Assembly: GCA_948146395.1 (NCBI GenBank) | Contig: OX411559.1 | Span: 38,682,679-38,746,678 of the forward strand | From: Fragum whitleyi | Lineage: Eukaryota; Mollusca; Bivalvia; Cardiida; Cardiidae | Direction of reading: 5' to 3' | Length of the DNA stretch: 64,000 nt | Shown: piece after piece, positions 1 to 9,494 of the stretch | How positions within the stretch are numbered: position 1 is the first letter of the stretch | How the letters are laid out: every line of letters begins with the position of its first letter | Made by a program: the position numbers and the translations under genes | The notes under the pieces: generated by a model | What the model was told of the DNA's origin: nothing | Seen by the model: the letters and a program-made list of their open reading frames with translations, nothing else | Databases searched by the model: none

Positions 1-782
1 TTTAACCAAAAAGTTAACCTTGCTTATATTTTCTAAATGCTTTACTCAATGACATTATTACTTCATACACATACCCACTAGGTGATAGACTTCTACAGAG
101 ACCAAGGTCCTTCACAATTTGACCTTGATCTTGACCTTTTGTGGACTTAGAAAGATTTTAAAGAAAAACTTCATGTTTGATACAAAGAAATTCCATTGGT
201 AACATCATCTGCTTGTAGGCTTTCACTTTACCCTAACCTTATACATGCAATTAAAACAAAAAAGTTTTTATATTTCTTAATTACTACTCAAACAGATATA
301 TTTAGTCATGGACTTTAACATTGAAAGAAACCACTTTGAACTTCGGTCTTCGGTCAAGCGCTGTTTGTGACAAGCAGCTGTTTGGGCGAGCTACGTTGTC
401 CGCGGACAACTCTTGTTCCATAGAATCAAAGAGCGAAAGGCATAGCCTTCTTGCTCTTGGCTGAATACATTCCATGGTATTGATCTTATGTAGAAATTAT
501 CTCCTTGTTGACATCTGCCTATTTGATTAATGTGGTGTCCCAGGGGTCAAAGAGGACCGCCATGGTCCTCTTGTGTGTGAATTGTGCCCCTTTTTCGACT
601 TACATTTCTTAATGCACAAACCAGCACCCAACAGCTGAGCCTAGGCAACCGGAGGCAGTGCTTTTATTTTATCACTAACATTGATATATTAGAGAAATAT
701 TGTATTGCTGCTGTCCATCGAGGTGAAAAAGGTGTTACAGGAACATTTGATTTACATGAATTTTTATATCCCCATATTTCAG
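1..782 (-). repeat. Nested repeat fragments at left edge
   Basis: 1-418 is the end of a tandem-core element in reverse, matching the family at 43204-45220 (shared aggtgatag, ggtccttgacaatttgacc-like phrases and terminus gcgagctacgttgtcc...caactcttgttc). 480-580 matches the start of the 12432 family in reverse, and 560-690 matches the cccctttttcgactta family seen at 19740. Confidence 0.6.
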
Positions 783-972
783 ACCCAATCTCAATACAAC
801 AGACATAGATCTCTATCAGGCGGCACATTACAAACCAACCCACAGCGGTTCCCATTCTCGGACACACAGTATACAGGGAACCAGCCCATGGGCGGCATGT
901 TCAACTCTCAACAACAACAACAGATGTTTCAGAGTAGAGCCAGTCAAATGCAACGGCAGATGAGTATGCCAG
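783..972 (+). CDS. Coactivator exon 1 in view
   Basis: The acceptor is tatttcag and the donor gtgaga, with phase 0 in and phase 1 out. It encodes a Gln/Met/Ser-rich segment starting TQSQYNRHRS and holding a QQQQQ run, ending MSMPG. No upstream exon is visible in 1-782, which is repeat-derived. Confidence 0.7.
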
Positions 973-3900
973 GTGAGAAATCAAACCATCTTTAAAATCA
1001 CCAGGTGGCAGTCATCCGTCCGTGCATCCGGTCGTAAACTTTTTCTTTAAAAATCTTTTCCTCAGAAACTACTGGATGAATTTCAACCAAACTTCATAGG
1101 AATGATCCTTGGGTGACCCTCTTTCAAAGTTTTCAAGAAATTTTGATCCAATGAAAAACATGGATTTAATGGGCATGGCTAATTTCCAAACATGGTAAAA
1201 AAGTGAGTTTTCTCACATTCTAATTGATGGATACCAATTAAATTTTACATGAATGATCTACAGTCGATCTTTAAGATCACCAATTCAATCCCTGGGGGCA
1301 TCCACACATATCAAGGATTTAGGACAATACTATTGTTAGTGCCTATGAATATAAAGGCACTTACAATAGTATTTCAATGACCCCTCACATTATCCTATCC
1401 ACCACAGTCATAGGGCAGTTGGTAACGTGTCAGACTGATAATCTAGAGGTTCGATCTCAAACGGTGGCACTCATCCTTTCCAATTATTTGTCTCTCACCA
1501 TTAGGTTGATAATCCTAGACCCATGTGAGCAACTGGAGGAGGCTAGGAAAAGGATGTTATGGTAGTACTGGTGAGAGAAATATCAGGAATCCATCGTTAC
1601 GTGCTTCTGCCACTGCAATATTGTGAAATTGTTGAAAGTGGCGTAAAACCCCATTCAAACTAGCATATCTATATCCTCTCCAACATCTGTCTCCTACCAA
1701 TCTTAAAACTCGGTGGAACAGCAGGATGAGACTAGGAAAGTATGTGACAGTAGTTAATGGTTTGAAAAATATCTTGAATCCATTTGTTAGGTTCTTAAAC
1801 CATTGCAATAGAATAGAAAATTTGTTGAAATGATAAACCACTTTGTATAAACAAAACCAGATTGATGCAGATTGAAAAGCATTCTTAATTTGGGAAAATA
1901 AAACTTTCAGTATTGTCCAATCTACCAAAAGACACCTCAATAAATTCATTTGTACCTTTCAGGAAGGGGATCACCAAGGGCCCCCCAGAGTCCCTTTGGG
2001 CCCAACACAGACCCTTTACTGATGTCTCCCCACAATGTTTCTCCCAACTCCATGAGGGGTGCTGGCGCCCAGCAGCAAGTCAGTCCATCCTACAGTCAAC
2101 AAGGTGGGATTGGAACCGGTCTAGGACAGCCTTCAATGATGTCTCCCTCCAGCTCAATGACATCTCCCCAGTACGCTCAAAATCAGCGACTTCTAGATAT
2201 TGATTTGTCGCTCTTTGATAAGTAAGTACTATTAATAATGCCTACTGCAAATTATTCACAAGTTCAAGATGAAAACATTTGTGAAACATTGAAGAACTTG
2301 AAAATGTTACACAAAAGCTCAATGACGTCTCCCCAGTACACTCAAAATCAGAGACTTCTCGATATTGATTCATCGCTCTTTGATAAGTAAGTATTATTGA
2401 CATTACCTACTGCAAATTAGTTCTGTTTACAAGATGAGATCAAATGTAAGCAATGTACGCTCAAAAACAGATACTTCTCGTTTGCCTCTCTTCAGTAAGT
2501 AAAATAAAGATCCTAAAAAATGTCCCAACCATAAAACCATTAAACCACTAAACCATGTGTTCACTGTGTTAATAGTAGTTGCACCAATTTCTGTAAAACA
2601 TTTTATTGGTCTGATTTTTTGTAAGCCCAGTGGTTTTTGGAAAAAAAGAGGTACTTTGATTGTTTTCTAGTCCTTGGTATTGTTTCTATGTTACTTTTTA
2701 TTCCGTATTTAGGGAATTATGGTATTAAACAAATATTCAATATAACTCATTATATTTTAATTTTCGGCTTATGCCTTCTTCAGAAAAACAGCTAGATTTT
2801 ATACAATTAAGTTACATCCATAACTACACATTCAAAATGGAGTCTAAAATCATTTTAGACTCCATTTTGAATGTGTAGTTATGGATGTAACTTAATTGTA
2901 TAAAATCTAGCTGTTTTTCTGAAGAAGGCATAAGCCGAAAATTAAAATATAATGAGTTATATTGAATACTTGGTATTGTTGTTTGCATTGGCAAAGGTGT
3001 TGCAGTGACTAACTTTAATCTTGGTCATGTCTTTGTTGTTATTGAAGATATCCTCTCGAAACTTGGCATGTGTGCTCACCATCACAAGAGCTATCCAGAC
3101 TACCATGAAACATAGAAATAAACTTGTCATGTGTGGAAACCTTTTTGGAGTAAGGCAGTGGAACCGTAATAGTTCCGCAATGTTTCGGATCTCATGACCT
3201 TTCACAATGTTGACCAAGGTTTCCTAATGTAAAACAATAGGAAACCTCGGCTAACACTGTTAAAGTTAATTTACTTCCAAGACATTCTGGAATTATTACA
3301 GGTCTACTACCTGAAATAGCTGAACCCTGAACATTTTGCTTTATATGGAGACAAAGATCGGCTTGCACATATATGCAGTGTGATCTAAGTCTATACAAGC
3401 ATATTTTATTTTTAAACTAGAAAACTTTTCATATTATATTTTTCACCAAAAATACTGACTCAAATTAGGGCATTCAGTGCTTTAAGGTAATGGACCAGTA
3501 ATAGTTCCACAACATTTCAGAACTCATGAACTTTCACAATGTTAACCAAGGTTTTATAATGAATATCATTAGGAAATTTTGGTTAATACTGTTAAATTCC
3601 TTAATTCCAAAATGTTGCGGAACTATTATGGGTCCACTACCTTAAGCACCGAGTGTAATGCAATATTTGGTAAGATATTAGATCAGAATGACAATAGGTT
3701 AACCCTCGTACATTACTTGAACTAAAATTTTAATCTTCTCTAACAGTAGTAAAAAGCCTCCAGATGTACCATTGAGTGTACACACACCTGCGTCAACTCA
3801 TTACGTCAAGCGGGAGATCCGCAACCTGTGTAATGCGCGGACGGAGCGTCAGCACCAAACACAAATGCTCCCGCCTCAACAGTCACCACAATATGTTCAT

Positions 3901-6900
3901 CATCATCAACAGCAACAACAACAACAACCAATGGACCAAGAAACGTCGGAATTACCGCTGGATATTCTCGAACAAAGTGAGTTTTGTTTTTTTCTGTTTG
4001 AAGAGTTAATAAAAAAATCATATTTTCTGGCTTGTTTGCCGAGTTGTTAGCGCCCTCGACTCGTGACCTGGAGGTTGCGGGTTCGAGCCCCACCAGAGGT
4101 GGGTATTAGAGCAGGCCACTTTACAGACAGGGCCCCAGTCCACCCAGCTGTAAAAATGGGTAGCAGTGGTTAGAAACCATTGCTCTCTCTATGTGTTGGA
4201 AAAGAACTGGAATGAGTTAGGACTACAATGGAAATTGGAGTCATATGACCCATTATCGTGTTATCCTTGAGTACTGTTTATTACTAAGCCATAGAAATGG
4301 CACATGCTTTAGTGCTTTTTGGTGGATTATCACTTAATAATCTCATCACAAAAGCAGTGAAATTATCAAAAACATGTACCCTGCTTTTGTGCATTTCATC
4401 CTATCTGACGTCATCTATGTGGGGCAAAATAAGTGACGTCACAATGAACATTGCATAGCAATCACATGCAAAATGACGCGCTTTACAAAAATATGTACAA
4501 GAAATTTTACATTTTGTATCATTTTTGCATTAAAGAAATACAATAATTGTTTGTTTTCGAGTAAGATCGATTATTATTTCATTTTATGAATAACAAAAGC
4601 TATGTGCCACTCATGTGAAAATATAGCTTTTGTTGTTCACTCAATGAAATATTAATTGATCTTACACTGAAAAAAACGATTATCCCCTATTTGTTTTTGT
4701 TTTTCCAGTCAATGAAATGAGCCAAGAACACAGTCTGCAGTCCCCAGAATATAAAGAAGAGTTGGTGGTTCCTAAGAAACGAGAGGAAGCTAAAAATAGA
4801 TATGAAACACTACAGGCTCTAGCCAGCTCATGTATGTAGAATACTATTTGTTACCTTAAGTACATAAAAGAATTGATTTTTCTGTTAAAAAGATATTCTT
4901 TCATAAAACGGCAAACGTCCCAGGAATAAAATCAAACCGTTGAATATTTTTGATATTACACGATTCTTATTACAGGGTGGAATAACTTTGAAAATTAGCT
5001 AGGAATGTATAGCAACGTTTTTTTTTTTATTGAAAAAATGACATCATAATGATTTGATGACGTCAATTCGCTATCGGCGTTTTTTTGTTTCACAGAATAA
5101 CTTGAAATCCTAAATATCTAGAATTTCCTCTATTAATTGCAAAAATTCAGGTCTTATTATAAATAGTATATTTAAATTTGTGCTCCTAAAATACAGAATT
5201 TATTAAATTTGTCATTTTAAACAGATAAAAACTCATACTCACGCAATTTGAAATGTAACTTTGCAAGTTAAGACTAACCAAAATTTTGTGAAATGGTATT
5301 GTGTATGAATTTTACACCAAGACACTAATAGTTTGGGAGTACATAAATATTAATATAAACACTTACTGCCTGTAAGTACTGTAATCTTGATCTGTCTCTA
5401 TTTAACAGCTGACCAAGATGAAAAGGCCACAAATTTGTTCCGTAAACAGTTGACGGCCCAACAAAAAATGAGACTGGCAGCCAGTGCGGCGGAGAAAATG
5501 TCGTCCAGCTTTATAGAACCAAAACATGTGAACGTTGTTCAGAATGAACCAAGGGTAAGAAATATATTTCTCCCATAGCTCTCCTTATTTTCTTTAACAT
5601 ACAGCTATCAGAGATATCCTTTTCTTACACATGTGTAAGACCACATTTTAGATGGCAATATCTTGAAATCATCTAATGCACATCCTGTCATCAGAGTGTT
5701 TCAATATCAGTTTTGATTGTTCAGAAAGTTGTTAATGTGACAAGTAATATCTCTATTCCAGACTCGGTAAAGATCCGCTTGTCTCCAGTAAAATCTAGCC
5801 ACCACCATAGCGCAGTTGGTTAGGCATAAGACTTCCAATCTGGAAGCCGTGGGCTCGATCCCCGGTGGCGGCAAATATCCTTTCCGACGTTTGTCTCTCA
5901 CCAATGGGTAGATTATCGTAAACCGATGTGAGATAGCAGTCGGAGGCTAGGAAAGGGTGTAATTGTAGTACAGGTGGAAGAAATACCTGGAATCCATTGT
6001 TAGGTGCTCCGGCCGCCGCGATATAACTGTGAAATTGTTGAAAGCGGCGTAAAACCAATTCAAACAAACAAATCAAATCAAATCTGCTGACAAATCCTAT
6101 ATATCTTGTTAGCTTGGCTGTTTTTGGGTTAAAACCTGAGGTATTTTTTCCTCCTTAAACTCCATTCAATCCCTCAATCAATGGACTAGTAGATTTAGAA
6201 AAAAATGTCTTCAAACTCTCTACAGTGTACAATACCTAGACAAAGGGCTGTTCAAACATGATAATCAATCTACTTAGGTTGTAGCAAAGAAAGGTCATTC
6301 TGCCTTTATTTGTCTTTTGTCTGTGACATTTATCAGACAGACAATATCTAGATAAAAAGAGTAATTCCAGTCTAAAAATCTGGCTTTCTCAACAAACCTT
6401 TATGTTGTCATTACTCATTTGAATCGATCAGCCAAGAGGATTTAAATGAGTTTGCACAAGGCAGGATTTTCAGAAATTTTTATGAAATTTGTAAATATGA
6501 ATCGCAAACGTCACAATTGTCCTCAACATTTGCCAGAAAGGTTGAGAAATAAGTGATTCTAATCTATTGACAACGTAGATAGCATCAGTCAATTATCTAA
6601 TCAAATATTGGAGTCTCATTGTGGCTATCACTTTACCCTTGATTGGAGACAGATTTTATAAGCATGGCATTCTATGGAGAAAACCTAAGGTACTTTCATC
6701 CCCTTGGCTTCATTTGACTTGGAGTTGGCACTGTTTTTGGCGTTGAAGTTTAACCTTGGCCATTTCTCTTGGTGTCAATGAAGATAACTTCATTAAACTT
6801 GGCATCATAAGAGGTATCAAGGATATCAAGGGGGCTAACTCTGAAAGCATAATTATTAGTATCAACACTTTACTCACTTCCCACTTTTCTTGTGAGATGT

Positions 6901-7982
6901 CAAAAATTATAGATATCTGTATTTTCCTTCATTACTTGATTATATTATTCATGTCTCCATTTATGTTCACATATGTGTCCCTTCACACTACCATCTGGGT
7001 GGTGCGTAAAATGTCGACCCTAGTCAGACTGCGCAGGGTCGAAACTTTATGCACCATTATGCACCTTGCCTATTTTCTGAATCTAGAAATCTAGAATGTT
7101 CAATCTACCTTCCGGTGATAGAATTTTTGAAATGCGACTTCTGGTTGACCTATGCTTGATCAAATATCTTTTCAACAAATCATTTTACAGAATTCCCGGA
7201 TGGTGCCTTTTTGCGTGATGGGTCACATATAATGTATAAGCTCTGATATTTTTTAACAAAAAGTCAAGAAAATTGATGGTTCTAAATTTAGAAAAGTCAA
7301 CACTTTGTTTTCAGTGACGGTATCTTTGAAGACGACATGACAAACTTTCGTTATATTAATGTCCTGTATGTTTTCATCTTTTTTTCAGCTTGAATGTTTA
7401 CCTAATTTCTACATCTCTGCATTTTGTGAGATTAATGCCCAATTTTCTACTTAAATTATTAGCTTGGCTGTTTTCGAAGAAAACAATTATGATCCCCTTG
7501 GCGTCGTTTGTGTTGGCGTTGTTTGTGTTGGCATTGATGTTGACGTGACAAGCTTTAACCTTGCTCATAACTTTTGAATGGAAAGTCATAGAGCTTTCAT
7601 ATTTCCCATGATCATTGCTTGGGATAAGACCTTTCTTTAGGTACCAAGTTCATGGTCATCAGTCAAGGTCAAGGTTTTTTTTTCAAGGTCAAATTTCTTT
7701 AAAAAAAAAATTAACCTTGGTCATAAGTTTTGAATGGTAGGTCATAGAGCCTTCATATTTCACATGATCATTGCTTAGGACCAGACCTTTCTGTAGGCAC
7801 CAAGTTCATATATTTGCATTTGCCTGAAAAATAAAAAAACAGCAGAGTTTCTATTGTGCTAGAATTGTACTTAAACAAAGATTACTTAGTTGCCTCCTTT
7901 GAATATTCTTCAGGTTCCTGTTGATGAGATAAAACCAGCCAATCAGAAGGACAGTTTATTACAACAGTTACTCTCCGATTGA
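783..7982 (+). CDS. Probable p160/SRC-type nuclear receptor coactivator, C-terminal part (six exons, 5' end outside window)
   Basis: Joining 783-972, 1963-2221, 3747-3976, 4709-4831, 5409-5554 and 7914-7982 gives 1017 nt, an unbroken 338-residue C-terminal fragment plus TGA. All junctions are AG/GT and the phases agree (1,2,1,1,0). The protein is low in complexity and rich in Gln, Met, Ser and Pro. It has a QQQQQ tract in exon 1, SP/MSP repeats in exon 2, a HHH-Q7 tract in exon 3 and a more charged segment in exons 4-5. It ends KDSLLQQLLSD. The LxxLL near the extreme C-terminus is the nuclear receptor box, and vertebrate NCOA1 isoform a also ends in LLQQLL plus two residues. p160 proteins bind liganded nuclear receptors and recruit CBP/p300. 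The bHLH-PAS and central NR boxes would lie upstream of this window. The call rests on composition and the terminal motif, so another Q-rich coactivator remains possible. Confidence 0.6.
985..1310 (+). repeat. Fragment of a tandem-core element in coactivator intron
   Basis: Contains catccgtccgtgcatccgg, then the phrase caaacttcataggaatgatc/cttgggtgaccctctttc shared with 52707-53562 and 24660-25140. Confidence 0.5.
1320..1380. repeat. Short palindromic MITE (GTAAGTGCCTATA family)
   Basis: aatactattgttagtgccta and its near-complement form one hairpin. Other copies are at 8872, 16510, 17255, 17398, 22305, 35650, 58056 and 63300. Confidence 0.7.
1396..1670 (+). repeat. tRNA-derived SINE copy
   Basis: The tRNA-like head has a degraded A box (cagtcatagggcagttggta) and B box (gaggttcgatctc). 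The tail shares tctcaccatt/ggaggctagg/gttgaaagtggcgtaaaac with copies at 5800-6080 and 62523-62798. Confidence 0.75.
1963..2221 (+). CDS. Coactivator exon 2
   Basis: The acceptor is ctttcag. The donor gtaagt starts at 2222. It encodes an RGSPRAP/SPFGP/MSP-rich segment ending LLDIDLSLFD. The last ~70 nt and the donor recur immediately downstream (see 2316-2420 and 2455-2502). Confidence 0.75.
2316..2420 (+). pseudogene. Duplicated 3' end of coactivator exon 2 with its donor
   Basis: About 164 bp downstream of the original, the exon tail, the donor GTAAGT and the following intron bases recur. The copied exon part still reads SSMTSPQYTQNQRLLDIDSS, with two residues changed from the parent. No polypyrimidine tract or acceptor precedes it, so by itself it is a donor-only exon fragment. 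Confidence 0.8.
2455..2502 (+). pseudogene. Third, decayed copy of the exon 2 donor end
   Basis: Starts gtacgctcaaaaacagatac and ends at a GTAAGT. It is shorter and more diverged than the copy at 2316-2420, with part of the exon sequence lost. Confidence 0.6.
2733..2966. repeat. Near-perfect 234-bp inverted repeat (fold-back element)
   Basis: Arms of about 115 bp meet at tctaaaatcattttaga. The left arm starts attcaatataactcattata and the right arm ends with its complement. No mismatch was noticed in reading. It lies in a coactivator intron. Confidence 0.85.
3152..3316. repeat. MITE, TTAAGGTAGTGGACCC family (diverged)
   Basis: Ends taaggcagtggaaccgtaat and the complement of its partner, with an inner gttgaccaaggtttcc/ggaaacctcggctaac inverted pair. 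Family copies are at 3481-3652, 8577-8736 and 18310-18475. Confidence 0.7.
3350..3480. repeat. Fragment of the TTAACCCTTGTCATGCTGA MITE family
   Basis: Shares gatcggcttgcacatatatg-like inner sequence and the aaactagaaa/gcattcagtgcttt tail with 20368-20628 and 42288-42532. Confidence 0.5.
3481..3652. repeat. MITE, TTAAGGTAGTGGACCC family
   Basis: Terminal inverted repeats ttaaggtaatggaccagtaa and ttatgggtccactaccttaa, with an inner accaaggtttta/aaattttggttaa pair. Confidence 0.8.
3747..3976 (+). CDS. Coactivator exon 3
   Basis: The acceptor is ctaacag and the donor gtgagt. It encodes a basic segment (YVKREIRNLCNARTERQ) followed by a His/Gln tract from CAT/CAA/CAG repeats, then an acidic ELPLDILEQ. 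Such a basic block before a polyQ fits p160 C-termini, but this is not decisive. Confidence 0.7.
4030..4275 (+). repeat. tRNA-headed SINE
   Basis: A-box-like gccgagttgttagcgccctc and B box gggttcgagcccc, spaced as in a tRNA, followed by a non-tRNA body. It is a different family from 1396-1670. Confidence 0.65.
4406..4441. promoter_or_regulatory. Pair of perfect CRE palindromes
   Basis: TGACGTCA occurs at 4406-4413 and 4434-4441 in a coactivator intron. This is the CREB/ATF consensus. Function is untested and the surroundings are repeat-like. Confidence 0.35.
4560..4668. repeat. Fold-back MITE
   Basis: gtaagatcgattattatttc and ggt-side partner ttaattgatcttac, with an inner aacaaaagctat/atagcttttgtt pair. 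A related copy is at about 54995-55125. Confidence 0.65.
4709..4831 (+). CDS. Coactivator exon 4
   Basis: Preceded by a strong pyrimidine tract and ttccag; the donor is gtatgt. It encodes a charged, probably helical segment (EYKEELVVPKKREEAKNRYE). Confidence 0.7.
5409..5554 (+). CDS. Coactivator exon 5
   Basis: The acceptor is tttaacag and the donor gtaaga. It encodes DQDEKATNLFRKQLTAQQKM and an Ala-rich helix-like stretch, ending NEPR in phase 0. Confidence 0.7.
5800..6085 (+). repeat. tRNA-derived SINE copy
   Basis: Head accatagcgcagttggttag, B box gggctcgatcccc, tail ending gaaagcggcgtaaaacc and a caaac-rich end. Same family as 1396 and 62523. Confidence 0.85.
6086..7880. other. Last coactivator intron: repeat fragments
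   Basis: Holds pieces of the gagaaaacccgaggtatt family (6107-6160, 7460-7520), two copies of a ttaaccttg/cataacttttgaatgg/aggtcatagagc phrase (7555-7810), and a gtcgaccctagtcagactgc fragment (7012-7090) also seen near 35040 and 40600. No coding signal is seen. Confidence 0.5.
7914..7982 (+). CDS. Coactivator last exon with terminal LxxLL
   Basis: The acceptor is attcttcag. There are 22 codons plus TGA. The terminus SLLQQLLSD carries the LxxLL nuclear receptor box, the strongest single clue to family. Confidence 0.75.
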   Translation, partial: VPVDEIKPANQKDSLLQQLLSD

Positions 7983-8576
7983 TGACGGCCATATTTTAGG
8001 AACGTCAATTTATTAAAAATCTATTAAACGGAGTAATCTTCAGCCGAGCCAGTACTAACAGTAAACAGAAATTATGCTCAACAATTTTACGTTTTTTGAT
8101 TTTAACTATACTGCCAAAACTACGTTTGGGGGTTATAACAGAGACAGCTTGTCCGTTGGTCCTTCTGTAGCTTTGCAGTGTCCGCACAATTTCTCATCAA
8201 CTAATGGGCGGTATTCATTCAAACTGTACACAATTATGTGTTGAGTATCAGGCAGAGATGTGCAAGTTATATTTTGGTTACAATCCATTATATTTTTGAC
8301 AGAATTGTGGCCCCTTGATTGGAAATGGCTTTTAATCATGGTCAAGCACTCTAAGGGGGGAAGGGGTATTAGTCCTCTTTGCGACAGTCTAGTTTTTGAA
8401 TCTGTGAGAGAAGTTTGTATGACTATATTTGATATGTGGGTCATTTACGTTTTATGATGTATTTTTAAGGCTTTACAGATTAGAACAATTTTAGAATTGC
8501 CTGTGATTTTAGGATATTTAAACTGAAAGATAGAATGGCTTGCGAATAAAATAATGTGTTTTTATCTAGGTTATTA
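7983..8576 (+). other. Probable 3' UTR of the coactivator gene
   Basis: Sequence after the TGA is not obviously repetitive up to about 8576, and an AATAAA lies at 8545-8550. A MITE starts at about 8577. The UTR end is inferred. Confidence 0.4.
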
Positions 8577-8736
8577 AGGTAGTGGACCCATAATAGTTTT
8601 GCAACATTTATGAAAGTATGATCTTATACAATGTTAACCGAGGTTTCCTAATGAAATAATTCGGAAACCTCAGTTAACACTGTTAAAGTTCTTGACTTCC
8701 ACCACAATGTGTAACTATTATGGGTCGACATCCTTA
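8577..8736. repeat. MITE, TTAAGGTAGTGGACCC family
   Basis: Begins ttaaggtagtggacccataa and ends ttatgggtcgacatccttaa, with an inner gttaaccgaggtttcc/ggaaacctcagttaac pair. Confidence 0.85.
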
Positions 8737-8871
8737 AGATATATATGTCATTTTCATGCATTGATCTGAGAAGTCCGTGCATGTACATTAGTCTGTCCTT
8801 CAAATTTGTCTGGAGCATTATTCCTAAATTTCTGAAATGATTTTGAAATAACTTGGCAAGGGGTAAAGCAA

Positions 8872-8940
8872 TGAACTATTGTAAGTGCCTATATTTTTAT
8901 AGGCACTATTACAATAGGATTTCTCTGATCCCTAGAACTA
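8872..8940. repeat. Short palindromic MITE (GTAAGTGCCTATA family)
   Basis: aactattgtaagtgcctata, then its near-complement, flanked by the family-typical ctgatccct. Confidence 0.7.
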
Positions 8941-9094
8941 TTTCCTATCATGAGCAGATATGCCATTTGAAAGAAAATTTTGGATAGTTTAATGTCAGAG
9001 GTTAAGATCAAATATCAAAATGAAGCTTATCTGGAACACAGCTGCTACATATATGGATGGATTTTGAAATTATTTTGCAAACAAAATCTCTTTA

Positions 9095-9480
9095 ATGAGT
9101 AGATGTACTGAAATTGTTGGAAATGTCACACAAGCTCATTTAGGAAGCAAAAATTTGCCCCAATTCAGTTTGCTCAGATTGACTAGGGGGCTATGCCTTT
9201 TGTTTCTTAAAGATAGGGAAGATAATCGTTTGTTTGAGTTTAAGATGAATTTATATTTGAGCCTCTGTGTGACGTTTCCAACAATTTCAAGTGTGTGTGA
9301 GGGGCAAGCATTGAGCAGCATAGACATTCACATATTGTAAATAAAAAGGTACCAGATGGTCTACAGATACTTGAAGACTCTGGTCAGGCTTTGCAGATGC
9401 ACAGACTGGCCAGAGACTTTGCTTTGTGCTTATTTGAGATTGTTGGAAATGTCACGTTTAGGCTAATTTCATTGAGTGAA
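9095..9480. repeat. Fold-back repeat with TTGTTGGAAATGTCAC ends
   Basis: gttggaaatgtcacacaagc and gtgacgtttccaacaatttc are inverted; a further tgttggaaatgtcacgttta lies at 9442. A related repeat is at 59757-59995, with gactctgaccagcctgtgc-like inner sequence. Confidence 0.55.
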
Positions 9481-9494
9481 CAACAAACACTATA

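Noticed and set aside
3898..3938. CAA/CAG repeat as a simple intronic microsatellite
   Set aside because: It lies in frame inside exon 3 and encodes the His/Gln tract of the coactivator.
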